Notes: generated from the sequence alone by a model not told the origin. 64,000 nucleotides of DNA from Alphaproteobacteria bacterium (GCA_020852655.1 JADZAI010000086.1:33186-97185); one strand, 5' to 3'. Shown: positions 32,642 through 42,714, counted from the first letter of the stretch. Made by a program: numbers and translations.

Positions 32642-33904
32642 TCAGACCGGCGGGGCGGTCAGGACCAGCGTGGCGTTGGTGCCGCCGAAGCCGAACGAGT
32701 TGGAGAGCGCCGCGCGGATGGGCCGCTTGCGCGCCGTGTGCGGGACCAGGTCGATCGCGGTCTCGGCCGACGGCGTGTCGAGATTGAGCGTCGGCGGCGC
32801 GACCTGGTCGCGGATCGCCAGCGCACAGAAGATCGCCTCGACGGCCCCGGCGGCCCCCAAGAGGTGGCCGATAGACGACTTGGTCGACGACATCGAAACC
32901 TGGGCGGCGGCGTTGCCGAAGAGCCGCTCGACTGCGCCGAGCTCGATCGTGTCGGCCATGGTCGAGGTGCCGTGGGCGTTGACATAGTCGATGTCGGCGG
33001 GCGTCAGGCCGGCCCGGCGCAGCGCCATCTGCATGGAACGGTAGCCGCCGTCGCCGTCCTCGGACGGGGCGGTGATGTGATAGGCGTCGCCCGAGAGGCC
33101 GTAGCCGGTGACCTCGGCGTAGATCTTCGCGCCGCGCGCCCTGGCGTGCTCCAGCTCTTCGAGGATCACGACGCCGGCGCCCTCGCCCATCAGGAAGCCG
33201 TCGCGGTCCTTGTCGTAGGGGCGCGAGGCCTTTTCGGGCGTGTCGTTATAGGCGGTCGACAAGGCGCGGCAGGCGTTGAAGCCAGCGATGCCGAGACGAC
33301 AGATCGCCGCCTCCGCGCCGCCCGCGATCATGACGTCCGCGTCGTCGAGCATGATGAGGCGGGCCGCATCGCCGATGGCGTGCGCGCCGGTCGAACAGGC
33401 CGTCACCACCGCATGGTTCGGCCCCTTGGCGCCGAGCCGGATGGAGACCTGGCCGGACACCAGATTGATGAGGCGGCCGGGGATGAAGAAGGGGCTGATG
33501 CGGCGCGGGCCCTTTTCGTGCAGCAGCACCGAGGCTTCCTCGATGCCGGGCAGCCCGCCGATGCCGGAGCCGATGAGCACGCCGCAGCGGTAGCGGTCTT
33601 CCTCGGTCTTCAGCTCCATGCCGGAATCGTTCCAGGCCTGCTGGGCCGCCGAGATGCCGAAGATGATGAAGTCGTCGATCTTCCGCTGCTCTTTGACTTC
33701 GAGCCAGTCGTCCGCGTTGAAGCTGCCGTCGGCGGTCGCGCCGCGCGGCACGCCCGCCGCGATGCGCGTCGCCAGATCGTCGGCCTTGAAGGCGGTGATC
33801 GGCTTGGCGCCCGACTGCCCTTCGAGCAGGCGGGACCACGTGTTGACGGCGTCGCCGGCGAGCGGCGACACCATGCCAAGTCCTGTAATGACTACGCGCC
33901 GCAT
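32642..33904 (-). CDS. fabF: beta-ketoacyl-ACP synthase II
   Basis: MRRVVITGLGMVSPLAGDAVNTWSRLLEG...VTACSTGAHAIGDAARLI. Confidence 0.97.
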   Translation of the reverse strand: MRRVVITGLGMVSPLAGDAVNTWSRLLEGQSGAKPITAFKADDLATRIAAGVPRGATADGSFNADDWLEVKEQRKIDDFIIFGISAAQQAWNDSGMELKTEEDRYRCGVLIGSGIGGLPGIEEASVLLHEKGPRRISPFFIPGRLINLVSGQVSIRLGAKGPNHAVVTACSTGAHAIGDAARLIMLDDADVMIAGGAEAAICRLGIAGFNACRALSTAYNDTPEKASRPYDKDRDGFLMGEGAGVVILEELEHARARGAKIYAEVTGYGLSGDAYHITAPSEDGDGGYRSMQMALRRAGLTPADIDYVNAHGTSTMADTIELGAVERLFGNAAAQVSMSSTKSSIGHLLGAAGAVEAIFCALAIRDQVAPPTLNLDTPSAETAIDLVPHTARKRPIRAALSNSFGFGGTNATLVLTAPPV

Positions 33905-33924
33905 CGGCGTTCAGGCAACCTTGC

Positions 33925-34164
33925 TTACTTCGCCGCGCGTTCCGAGATGAACTTCACCGCGTCGCCGACGGTCTGGATGTTCTCGGCCGCATCGTCGGGG
34001 ATCTCGATGCCGAACTCTTCCTCGAACGCCATCACGAGTTCGACGGTGTCGAGGCTGTCGGCGCCCAGATCGTCGATGAAGCTGGCCTTCTCGGTGACCT
34101 TCTCGCCCTCAACGCCGAGATGATCGACCACGATCTTCTTCACGCGTTCCGCGACATCGCTCAT
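33925..34164 (-). CDS. acpP: acyl carrier protein
   Basis: 79 aa, [33 protein letters not shown]. Confidence 0.98.
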   Translation of the reverse strand: MSDVAERVKKIVVDHLGVEGEKVTEKASFIDDLGADSLDTVELVMAFEEEFGIEIPDDAAENIQTVGDAVKFISERAAK

Positions 34165-34315
34165 TGAGTATCGTCCTTCGTCCTGTTGATCCGTGCGCGT
34201 TTATCACCACCGCCAGCCGGCGCACGGTTCGCATCGGAAAGGCGGTTGTCCTATCACGGGCGCGGACGCCCTGTCACGCCTGCCCGGTCGCGGAAATCCG
34301 CGCGTTTGCAGCGCA

Positions 34316-35053
34316 TCAAATCATCGCCATGCCGCCGTTCACATGCAGCGTGGAACCCGTCACATAGGCGGCCTCCTCGCTGGCGAGATAGACGACGGCG
34401 GCGGCGATCTCGTTCACCGTGCCCATGCGGCCGGCCGGGATTCGCTGGTTGATCTGGGCTTTCTGCTCGTCGCTGAGCGCCCCGGTCATGGCGGTCGCGA
34501 TGAAGCCCGGCGCGACGCAGTTGACCGTGATGTTGCGGCTGGCGACTTCGGCGGCGAGCGATTTCGACATGCCGATGAGGCCGGCCTTGGCGGCGGCATA
34601 GTTGCCCTGCCCCGGATTGCCGGTGACCCCGACCACCGAGGTGATCGAGATGATTCGGCCCCAGCGCTTCTTCATCATGCCGCGCAGCGAGCCGCGCGCG
34701 AGGCGGAAGGCGGCCGAGAGGTTGACGCGCAGGATGTCGTCCCACTCCGCGTCCTTCATGCGCATGAAGAGATTGTCGCGCGTGATGCCGGCGTTGTTGA
34801 CGAGGATGTCGACGCCGCCGAGTTCCTTCTCCACCGCCGGCAGCAGGGCGTCGACCGAGGCGGTGTCGGCGAGGTCGGCGGGGAAGATGCCGGCCCGGCC
34901 GCCGAGCTCGGCCTTCAGGGCCTCGAGCTGTTCGACGCGGCGGCCGGAGAGCGCGACGGTCGCCCCTTGGGCGTGCAGCGCCTTTGCGATGCCGAGGCCG
35001 ATGCCGCCGGTGGCGCCGGTGACGAGGGCGGTCTTGCCGGTGAGGTCGAACAT
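34316..35053 (-). CDS. fabG: 3-oxoacyl-[ACP] reductase
   Basis: MFDLTGKTALVTGATGGIGLGIAKALHAQGATVALSGRR...GQGNYAAAKAGLIGMSKSLA; internal start in longer ORF. Confidence 0.96.
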   Translation of the reverse strand: MFDLTGKTALVTGATGGIGLGIAKALHAQGATVALSGRRVEQLEALKAELGGRAGIFPADLADTASVDALLPAVEKELGGVDILVNNAGITRDNLFMRMKDAEWDDILRVNLSAAFRLARGSLRGMMKKRWGRIISITSVVGVTGNPGQGNYAAAKAGLIGMSKSLAAEVASRNITVNCVAPGFIATAMTGALSDEQKAQINQRIPAGRMGTVNEIAAAVVYLASEEAAYVTGSTLHVNGGMAMI

Positions 35054-35064
35054 GGCGGCTCCGC

Positions 35065-36009
35065 TCAAAGGGTCTTCAGGAAGGCTTCGATCTCCTGCGG
35101 CGTTTCCAGCGAGACGGGCTCGAGATCCTTGGTGATGCGCTTCGCCATGCCGGTCAGCACCTTGCCGGTGCCGGCCTCGACGACCCTGGTCACGCCGAGG
35201 CCGGGCAGCGACGCGATGGTCTCGCGCCAGCGCACGCGCCCCGTCACCTGCTCGACGAGGAGGCGGCGGATTTCGCCCGGCTCGATGGTCGGCGTCACGG
35301 TGACGTTGGCGATGACGGGGAGCGCCGGGGTGTTCAGCGTCGCTTCCGCGAGCCTGCGTTCCATTTCGCGCGCGGCGGGCGCCATCAGGGGCGAGTGAAA
35401 GGGCGCGCTGACGGGCAGCATCATGGCGCGCTTGATGCCGTGCGCCTTGGCGAGCTCGGCGGCGCGCTCGATGGCGCCTTTGTGGCCGCTGATGACGACC
35501 TGGCCGGGCGCGTTGTCGTTGGCGACGGCGGCGATCTCGGTGCCCTGCGACGCATCCCGGCACAGCGCCTCGGCCTGCTCGATCTCGGCGCCCAGCAGCG
35601 CCGCCATCGCGCCCTCGCCGACCGGCACGGCCTTCTGCATGGCCTCGCCGCGGGCCCGCAGGAGGCGGGCGGCGTCGGGCAGGCTGAACGCGCCTGCTGC
35701 GGCGAGCGCCGAATATTCGCCCAGCGAATGGCCGGCGACATGGCTGCACCGGCGCGCCAGCACGAAGCCGCCGTCCTTTTCGAGGACACGCACGATCGCC
35801 ATGGAAACCGCCATCAGGGCCGGCTGGGCGTTGGCGGTGAGAGTCAGCTCGCTCTCCGGCCCCTCCCACATCAGCCGCGACAGGTTCTGCGACAGCGCGT
35901 CATCGACCTCGGCAAACACGTCGCGGGCCGCCGCGAACGCCTCGGCGAGGGCCTTGCCCATGCCGACGGCCTGACTTCCCTGCCCGGGGAATGTGAATGC
36001 GATGGTCAT
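35065..36009 (-). CDS. fabD: malonyl CoA-ACP transacylase
   Basis: MTIAFTFPGQGSQAVGMGKALAEAF...AGHSLGEYSALAAAGAFSL. Confidence 0.96.
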   Translation of the reverse strand: MTIAFTFPGQGSQAVGMGKALAEAFAAARDVFAEVDDALSQNLSRLMWEGPESELTLTANAQPALMAVSMAIVRVLEKDGGFVLARRCSHVAGHSLGEYSALAAAGAFSLPDAARLLRARGEAMQKAVPVGEGAMAALLGAEIEQAEALCRDASQGTEIAAVANDNAPGQVVISGHKGAIERAAELAKAHGIKRAMMLPVSAPFHSPLMAPAAREMERRLAEATLNTPALPVIANVTVTPTIEPGEIRRLLVEQVTGRVRWRETIASLPGLGVTRVVEAGTGKVLTGMAKRITKDLEPVSLETPQEIEAFLKTL

Positions 36010-36145
36010 GGCGGCTCCGCTGAGTGCGGCGGGCTTGGACACCGTGCGCCGGAACAAGTCAAGAATACCTGCCGCAACGTCAGCTTGACCGACACAGCCG
36101 GCTGCGCGCCAATCCGCCGATCATAGAGACAACAGGAAACACCCA

Positions 36146-37279
36146 ATGTCCGTTCCCGAAGTGCATGGATTCGTCCATGACAAGTTCGCCGCCGTCCGCG
36201 ACGCCTTCGCCGCCAACCTGGCGTCCGGGGCCGATATCGGGGCGTCGTTTGCGGCGACGATCGACGGCGAGCCGGTCGCCGACCTCTGGGGCGGACATCG
36301 CGACGAGCACAAGACCAAGCCCTGGGAGAAGGACACGATCGTCAACGTCTACTCGACGACCAAGACGATGTGCGCCCTGACCGCCCTGCTCTGCGCCGAC
36401 CAGGGGCTGATCGACTTCAAAGCGCCGGTCGCCACCTACTGGCCGGAATTCGCCCAGAACGGCAAGGACAAGGTCACGGTCGGTCATCTGATGAGCCACT
36501 CGGCCGGCGTGCCGGGGTGGGAGAAGAAGGTCACCGTCGAGGACATCTACGACTGGAACAAGGCGGTCGGCCTGCTCGCCGAGCAGGAGCCCTGGTGGGA
36601 GCCCGGGACGGTTTCGGGCTACCACGCGCTGACCCAGGGCTATCTGGTGGGCGAAGTGGTGCGGCGGGTGAAGGGCAAGTCGCTCGGCACCGTGTTCCGC
36701 GACGAGATCGCCCGCCCGCTGGACGCCGATTTCCACATCGGCCTGCCGGCTTCCGAAGATGCCCGCGTCGGCGACCTCATCCCGCCGACGGCATCGCTCG
36801 CCACGGCGGCGAGCAGCGACGTCGCCAAGCGGACCTTCAACAATCCCGTCATGACGGCGCTGGAGCCGCGCACCCGCGCCTGGCGCGCGGCCGAGATCCC
36901 GGCGGCCGGCGGCATCGGCAACGCCCGTTCGGTGGCGCTGGTGCAGTCGATCCTCGCCAATGACGGCACGGTCCGCGGCCAGCGCTTCATGTCCAAGGAG
37001 GGCGCCCGCAAGGCGCTGGAGCCGCAGGTCGAAGGCACCGACCTCATCCTCGGCGCGCCGATCAAGTTCGGCCTCGGCTACGGCCTGCCCGGCGACATGC
37101 TGCCCGTGCCGCACCCCAATACGATCTTCTGGGGCGGCTGGGGCGGTTCGCTGATCGTGGTCGACTACGACGCGAAGATGACCATGGCCTATGTCCCCAA
37201 CCGCATGGTCGGCACCACCACCGGCGACAGCCGCGTCGCCGGCATGATGTTCGGGATGTTCGCGGGGCTGGGCGGTTAG
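36146..37279 (+). CDS. serine hydrolase, beta-lactamase/esterase (EstB-like) family
   Basis: 377 aa; VNVYSTTKTMCALTALLCADQGLIDFKAPVATYWPEFAQNGK...LMSHSAGVPGW. Confidence 0.92.
   Translation: MSVPEVHGFVHDKFAAVRDAFAANLASGADIGASFAATIDGEPVADLWGGHRDEHKTKPWEKDTIVNVYSTTKTMCALTALLCADQGLIDFKAPVATYWPEFAQNGKDKVTVGHLMSHSAGVPGWEKKVTVEDIYDWNKAVGLLAEQEPWWEPGTVSGYHALTQGYLVGEVVRRVKGKSLGTVFRDEIARPLDADFHIGLPASEDARVGDLIPPTASLATAASSDVAKRTFNNPVMTALEPRTRAWRAAEIPAAGGIGNARSVALVQSILANDGTVRGQRFMSKEGARKALEPQVEGTDLILGAPIKFGLGYGLPGDMLPVPHPNTIFWGGWGGSLIVVDYDAKMTMAYVPNRMVGTTTGDSRVAGMMFGMFAGLGG
37168..37279 (+). repeat. 112-bp duplicated segment, copy 1 (3' end of serine hydrolase gene)
   Basis: Same as 37901-38012 with 4 mismatches, no gaps. 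Confidence 0.95.
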
Positions 37280-37282
37280 ACG

Positions 37283-37573
37283 CTACAGCTTGAGGCCACG
37301 TACACTGCGCTGATGCACCAGCGCGAGGATAAGCACACCTTCCCGGTCTTCCTCGTAGAGGATGACATGGCTGCCGTGTTCATGGCGGCGAACGCCGGGG
37401 GCTATGGCCGCTGCGAGCCGTCCCATGCGAGGCCGTGATGCCAGCAGTTCGAAGCACACGCTCATATCCTGATGATAGCGCGCGGCCTGCGCTTCGCCGA
37501 AACGCTCCATTCCATAGACATAGATGTCGAGCAAATCCTTCTCGGCCCGGCGGGTAAGCCTGTAGTCAGCCAC
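37283..37573 (-). CDS. parE: ParE-family toxin (RelE/ParE superfamily)
   Basis: MADYRLTRRAEKDLLDIYVYGMERFGEAQAARYHQDMSVCFELLASRPRMGRL...GSHVILYEEDREGVLILALVHQRS. Confidence 0.93.
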   Translation of the reverse strand: MADYRLTRRAEKDLLDIYVYGMERFGEAQAARYHQDMSVCFELLASRPRMGRLAAAIAPGVRRHEHGSHVILYEEDREGVLILALVHQRSVRGLKL

Positions 37574-37832
37574 GCTTCAGGCCGCGTGCGCGAACCATGT
37601 CGCGGGCTTCCGCGAAAATCTGCTCGGGCGACCGTGTGCCGATGCCGCTTTCGCGCGCGTCCGCAACGATCTGGCGCAGTTCTTCGATCGTCAGTTCCTG
37701 ACTGCGCCGCTCACGGTCGCGCCGGACGAGGTCGCGGACGTAATCGCTGGAACTGGCATATTCGCCATTTCTCGTGAGCGCCTCGATCCAGTCCTTCATT
37801 GGATCGGGCAGGGATACGGTCATCGTGGCCAT
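37566..37832 (-). CDS. parD: ParD-family antitoxin (RHH)
   Basis: MATMTVSLPDPMKDWIEALTRNGEYASSSDYVRDLVRRDRERRSQELTIEELRQIV; overlaps parE start. Confidence 0.93.
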   Translation of the reverse strand: MATMTVSLPDPMKDWIEALTRNGEYASSSDYVRDLVRRDRERRSQELTIEELRQIVADARESGIGTRSPEQIFAEARDMVRARGLKRG

Positions 37833-37862
37833 GGCGTTCCTCGCAAGTGCTTTCGTACCACC

Positions 37863-37891
37863 AATGGGAATATTTCACAAATATTCCCATT
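37863..37891. promoter_or_regulatory. candidate parDE operator: perfect palindrome AATGGGAATATTT-CAC-AAATATTCCCATT
   Basis: 13-bp perfect arms, 3-nt centre, AT-rich in a GC-rich genome, 31 bp upstream of the parD start. Confidence 0.7.
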
Positions 37892-37900
37892 TCGGCCGCG

Positions 37901-38012
37901 CGACGCGAAGATGACCATGGCCTATGTCCCCAACCGCATGGTCGGCACCACGACCGGCGACAGCCGCGTCGCCGGGATGATGTTCGGGATGTCCGCGGGG
38001 CTGGGCGGTTAA
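37901..38012 (+). pseudogene. 112-bp duplicated segment, copy 2: orphan C-terminal fragment of serine hydrolase (DAKMTMAYVPNRMVGTTTGDSRVAGMMFGMSAGLGG*)
   Basis: Near-identical to 37168-37279 including an in-frame stop (TAA instead of TAG). Confidence 0.93.
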
Positions 38013-38109
38013 GTGTCGCGAAGTTTGGCGCCGCGGCTCGTGAGACTGCACCATGGGTCGCCGGAACAAGTCCATGGCTGTCTGGTTCAGCTTGCGGCCT
38101 GTGCCCAAC

Positions 38110-38289
38110 CCCCACTTGTCATCGCCGGACTTGTTCCAAGGGTGTTCGGTTCAGCTTGGTTCAGTCGTCGCGGATGCCAATCAGCGCCTGCCAACTGCGC
38201 TGTAGGGGCGCTTGCCCGACGAGAAATCACCGCTGCCCCTGACACCCCAAATCTCATCGCCGGACGTGTTCCGGCGATGACAAGTGGGG
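38110..38289. repeat. REP-like inverted repeats, perfect 20-bp arms 38110-38129 and 38270-38289
   Basis: ccccacttgtcatcgccgga / tccggcgatgacaagtgggg; inner hairpin tcatcgccgga-cgtgt-tccggcgatga at 38254-38280. Confidence 0.85.
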
Positions 38290-38631
38290 TTAAGGTACAG
38301 ACCGCAAAGTGAACCGGACAGCCGTGGAACGGCCCGGCACCACGCTTATCTCCGATAGCCTCTTCGCCCGCGTCGTCCGCAATGCCCAGTGGCCATAGGG
38401 ATCGTGGACTGGCTGCAATCGGCGGCGTTGGCCTTCCTGATTGCGGGTTGCGCCTCGCCGTCCCCTCCTGTATAGGCCGCGCCCTTAATTCGCCTGCGGT
38501 CCTGCAGGGGAGGCGCGCGGTCTGATGCCGTTCGCCGAGGGCCTATGCCCGGTTTGCAGGAGCCATCGCCGGACGGAGCGCCCCTCGCCCTCCCTCCCGT
38601 GCCGCAGGCCCGATGAAGGTGACGGGCAATC

Positions 38632-39150
38632 ATGCCTCTCTACGAACACGTGTATATCGCACGTCAGGATGCGACGCCGCAGGCCGTCGAAGACCTGACC
38701 AACCAGATCAAGGGCACCCTGGAATCGAACGGCGGCAAGCTGGTCGGCCAGGAGCAGTGGGGCCTGCGCACGCTGGCCTATCGCATCAAGAAGAACCGCA
38801 AGGGCCACTACGTGATGCTGCACGTCGACGCCCCGGCGGCGGCGGTCCAGGAAGTGGAACGCCTTCAGAAGATCAACGAAGACGTCCTGCGCTACATGAC
38901 CGTGAAGGTCGAGGCGTTCGAGGAAGGCCCGTCGGCGATGATGAAGTCGCGCGACCGCGATGACCGCCGGCGCGGCGAGTTCGGCGACGACCGCGGCGGC
39001 TTCGGTGGCGGCGGTTTCGGCGGCGGCGGTCGTGACCGCGGCTTTGGCGGCGGCGACCGTGGAGATCGCGGCGACCGTGGCGGCTTCGGCGGCGGCGATC
39101 GCGGCCCGCGCCCGCCCCGTGAAAACGCGACGGAAGGAAACGCACAGTGA
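38632..39150 (+). CDS. rpsF: 30S ribosomal protein S6 with long Gly/Arg/Asp-rich C-terminal tail
   Basis: [68 protein letters not shown]; rpsR and rplI follow. Confidence 0.97.
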   Translation: MPLYEHVYIARQDATPQAVEDLTNQIKGTLESNGGKLVGQEQWGLRTLAYRIKKNRKGHYVMLHVDAPAAAVQEVERLQKINEDVLRYMTVKVEAFEEGPSAMMKSRDRDDRRRGEFGDDRGGFGGGGFGGGGRDRGFGGGDRGDRGDRGGFGGGDRGPRPPRENATEGNAQ

Positions 39151-39404
39151 GCATGACCAACACCGCGACGACGAACCCCGCGCGTCGCCCGTTCTTCCGC
39201 CGCCGCAAGTCGGATCCGTTCCAGGGTCCGCAGGCGCCGAAGATCGACTACAAGGACGTCCGCCTCCTCCAGCGCTTCATCTCCGAGCGCGGCAAGATCG
39301 TTCCGTCCCGCATCACCGCCGTGTCGATGAAGAACCAGCGCGCCCTGGCGAATGCCATCAAGCGCGCCCGCTTCCTCGCGCTGCTGCCCTACGTCATCAG
39401 CTAA
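39147..39404 (+). CDS. rpsR: 30S ribosomal protein S18
   Basis: [52 protein letters not shown]. Confidence 0.98.
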   Translation: MSMTNTATTNPARRPFFRRRKSDPFQGPQAPKIDYKDVRLLQRFISERGKIVPSRITAVSMKNQRALANAIKRARFLALLPYVIS

Positions 39405-39417
39405 GGGAGACACGCAC

Positions 39418-39975
39418 ATGCAAGTCGTACTCCTCGAGCGCGTCGAAAAGCTCGGCCAGATGGGCGACGTGGTGAAGGTGAAGCCGGGCTTCGCCCGCAA
39501 CTTCCTCCTGCCCCGCGGCAAGGCGCTGCGCGCCACCAAGGCGAATATCGACCGCTTCGAATCGGAGCGCGTGCAGCTCGAAGCGCGCAATCTGGAGCGC
39601 AAGAAGGAAGCGGCGAACGTCGCGGCCAAGCTCGACGGCCAGACCTTCGTCATCCTGCGCCAGGCGGGCGAAACCGGCCTGCTCTACGGTTCGGTCAACA
39701 CCCGCGACATCGCGGCCGCGATCACCGAGGGCGGCTTCACGGCCGCCCGCAACCAGGTGATCCTCGACACGCCGATCAAGTCGGTCGGCATGCACGAAGT
39801 GCGCGTCCAGCTTCACCCGGAAGTGCGCTCGAAGGTCACGCTGAACGTCGCGCGCAACGCGGACGAAGCCGAGCGCCAGGCGCGCGGCGAAGACGTCTCC
39901 GTCGCGCAGGACGAGGACGAGGCACCGGAGACAGAGGAATTGCTGGAAGCAGCACCGGCCGGCAGCGAAGGCTGA
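39418..39975 (+). CDS. rplI: 50S ribosomal protein L9
   Basis: [44 protein letters not shown]. Confidence 0.98.
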   Translation: MQVVLLERVEKLGQMGDVVKVKPGFARNFLLPRGKALRATKANIDRFESERVQLEARNLERKKEAANVAAKLDGQTFVILRQAGETGLLYGSVNTRDIAAAITEGGFTAARNQVILDTPIKSVGMHEVRVQLHPEVRSKVTLNVARNADEAERQARGEDVSVAQDEDEAPETEELLEAAPAGSEG

Positions 39976-40107
39976 ACCTCTTTCCAGGACGCTTGAAGGG
40001 CGGGCGCATATGCGTCCGCCCTTTTCCTATCCACAGATCACGCAATTCTTGTGAGCCGATGATTCGTCCGCATTGCGGAGCGTCAAGCATCAGCCTTTAA
40101 GTTGCCC

Positions 40108-41580
40108 ATGTCCGTCGCCTACGACGATCGCGCCCCACGGTCCGACGAGCTGCTGTACCGGCAGCCGCCCCACAACATCGAGCTGGAACAGGCGCTGATC
40201 GGCTGCCTGCTGCTGAACAACGAGTCGATCGCCCGACTGCCGGACGCGCTGAAGCCCGATCATTTTTTCGCGCCGCTGCACCGCCGGCTGTACGAGGCGG
40301 TCTGGGCGGCGCACAGCAAGGGCCACCTTGCGACGCCGCTGACGCTGAAGACGCAGTTCGAGCTGGATCCCGACTTCCGCGAACTCGGCGGCTTCGCCTA
40401 TCTCGTGCGCCTCGTCGAGGACGTGCCGAATGTCCGCAGCATCGAGCAGTTCGGCCAGGCGATCGTCGATCTCGCGACACGCCGGGAACTCATTACGCTG
40501 GGCGAGGCGCTGATCAACGACGCCTATGATTCGCCGCTGGATCATACGCCCAGCCACCAGATCGAAGCGGCCGAGCGCGCGCTCTACGGCCTCGCCGAGC
40601 CGTCGAAGCGCGGCGGCGGCTTCAAGTCGTTCCGCGCGGCGGCCGCCGAGGCGCTGCGCACCGCCGAGTATGCCCGCAAGACGCGCGGCGGCGTGCCGGG
40701 GGTCGTCACCGGATTCCGCAAGCTCGACGACAAGCTGGGCGGCATGCAGAACTCCGACCTGCTGATCCTCGCCGGCCGTCCGGGCATGGGGAAGACGGCC
40801 CTCGCGACGAACATGGCGGTCAACGCGGCGCGGGCGAAGCTGAACGATCCGGAAGAAGGCGGCACGGTCGCCTTCTTCTCGCTGGAAATGTCGGCCGAAC
40901 AGCTCGCGACGCGCATCATCTCAGAGGTCGCCGAAATCCCGCTCTGGGAGATCCGGCGCGGCAAGGTGGAGTCGCGCGATTTCGGCCGGCTGATCGAAGC
41001 GGTGACGCTGCTCGAAAATCTGCCGCTCTATATCGACGATTCACCCGGCCTCTCGGTCGGCCAGGTGGCGGCGCGGGCCCGCCGCATGGCGCGCGACAAG
41101 AAGATCGGTCTCGACATGATCGTGATCGATTATCTCCAGCTCCTGGAGGGAAGCCCCGGCAAGCGGTTCGACAACCGCGTCGCGGAAGTTTCAGACATCA
41201 CCAAGAATCTCAAGGGCCTGGCGAAGGAGCTTAACATTCCGGTCTTGGCGCTGGCGCAGCTCTCGCGCGGCGTCGATGCCCGCGACGACAAGCGCCCGGT
41301 GCTCTCGGACCTGCGCGAATCCGGCTCGATCGAGCAGGACGCCGACGCCGTGATGTTCGTGTTCCGCGAGGAATATTACCACAAGAGCCGCGAGCCCGAT
41401 CATTCCGATCCGGAATGGCCTAAATGGTTCGAGAAGATGAACCGGATCGGCGGCAAGGCCGAGGTGCTGATCGAGAAGCACCGCCACGGTCCGACCGGTT
41501 CGGTGAAGCTCGCCTTCGACGGCAACTTCACGCGCTTCGACAATCTTGCGGACGACGACGAGTTGCCCGAAAGACATTGA
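40108..41580 (+). CDS. dnaB: replicative DNA helicase DnaB
   Basis: NIELEQALIGCLLLNNESIARLPDALKPDHFFAPLHRRLYEAV; LLILAGRPGMGKTALATNMAVNAA. Confidence 0.97.
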   Translation: MSVAYDDRAPRSDELLYRQPPHNIELEQALIGCLLLNNESIARLPDALKPDHFFAPLHRRLYEAVWAAHSKGHLATPLTLKTQFELDPDFRELGGFAYLVRLVEDVPNVRSIEQFGQAIVDLATRRELITLGEALINDAYDSPLDHTPSHQIEAAERALYGLAEPSKRGGGFKSFRAAAAEALRTAEYARKTRGGVPGVVTGFRKLDDKLGGMQNSDLLILAGRPGMGKTALATNMAVNAARAKLNDPEEGGTVAFFSLEMSAEQLATRIISEVAEIPLWEIRRGKVESRDFGRLIEAVTLLENLPLYIDDSPGLSVGQVAARARRMARDKKIGLDMIVIDYLQLLEGSPGKRFDNRVAEVSDITKNLKGLAKELNIPVLALAQLSRGVDARDDKRPVLSDLRESGSIEQDADAVMFVFREEYYHKSREPDHSDPEWPKWFEKMNRIGGKAEVLIEKHRHGPTGSVKLAFDGNFTRFDNLADDDELPERH

Positions 41581-42714
41581 GTGAGCGTTCCGGCACCTGA
41601 TTCTCCCCCGCAGCCTATGCGCGACCGGCCGGTCCTGTCCGTTTCGCTGGGCGCGATCGGCGCGAACTGGCAGGCGCTGCGGGAAATGGCGCCACGGGCC
41701 GAGACGTCGGCGGTGGTGAAGGCCGACGGCTACGGCCTCGGCGCGGAGCAGGCGGCGCGCAGGCTCAAGGCACTCGGCTGCGAGACTTTCTTCGTCGCGA
41801 CGCGCGACGAGGGCCGCGCCCTGCGGCCGGCGCTCGGCGGCGCGCCGCGCATCTTCGTGCTGAACGGATTGCCGCCCGGCGCGGCCACTGACTTCGTCGC
41901 CCACGGCCTGACTCCGGTTCTGAACACGTTCGACGAAGTACGTGAATGGACTGGGCAATTCCCTGCCCGTCCGGCAGCGCTGCATCTCGATACGGGCATG
42001 GCCCGGGCGGGCCTGAGCGCAGAGGAGCTGGACGCGCTGCTGGGCGATCCGGGATTGCTGGCGCGGCTGAATCTGGCGCTGGTGATGAGCCATCTCGCCT
42101 GTGCCGATGAGCCGGAGCATCCCAAGAACGGCGAACAGCTCGCGCGGTTCAGGGGGGCGCTGGGGAGGCTGCCGCCGGCGCCCGCGAGCCTTGCGGGTTC
42201 GGGCGGGATATTGCTCGGCGCCGATTATCACTTCGACCTGACCCGGCCGGGCATCGCGCTCTATGGCGGAAACCCGCAGGCCCAGGGCGCCAACCCGATG
42301 CGGGCCGCGGCGACGCTGACCGCCGAGGTGCTGGGCGTGCGGACCCTCCAGCCCGGTGAAACGGCGGGATACGGCGCGACCTTCGCCGCCGAGAGCCCGC
42401 GCCGCCTCGCCGTGTGCAATATCGGCTATGCGGACGGCCTGCTGCGCGCCCTCTCGAACCGGGGCGTGGCCTTCATCGACGGGATCGCCTGTCCCTATGC
42501 GGGGCGGGTGTCGATGGACCTGCTGACGCTCGATGTGACCGGCGTCCCGGCGCCGCGGGTGGGACGCGGCACGGCGGTGGAGATCATCGGTCCGCACATG
42601 ACGGTCGAGCGCATGGCCGCCCTCGCGGGGACGGCGAATTACGAAGTGCTGACGGGCCTCGGCGGCCGCTTCGCCCGCGCCTATCCCGACGGCCCTGCCG
42701 GCCGGACCGGCTGA
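41581..42714 (+). CDS. alr: alanine racemase
   Basis: SAVVKADGYGLGAEQAARRLKALGCETFFVATRDEG (PLP Lys motif). Confidence 0.95.
   Translation: MSVPAPDSPPQPMRDRPVLSVSLGAIGANWQALREMAPRAETSAVVKADGYGLGAEQAARRLKALGCETFFVATRDEGRALRPALGGAPRIFVLNGLPPGAATDFVAHGLTPVLNTFDEVREWTGQFPARPAALHLDTGMARAGLSAEELDALLGDPGLLARLNLALVMSHLACADEPEHPKNGEQLARFRGALGRLPPAPASLAGSGGILLGADYHFDLTRPGIALYGGNPQAQGANPMRAAATLTAEVLGVRTLQPGETAGYGATFAAESPRRLAVCNIGYADGLLRALSNRGVAFIDGIACPYAGRVSMDLLTLDVTGVPAPRVGRGTAVEIIGPHMTVERMAALAGTANYEVLTGLGGRFARAYPDGPAGRTG

Noticed and set aside
38350-38631. Possible S6:S18-type autoregulatory RNA upstream of rpsF
   Set aside because: I could not identify the conserved motif by eye; needs a covariance-model search.
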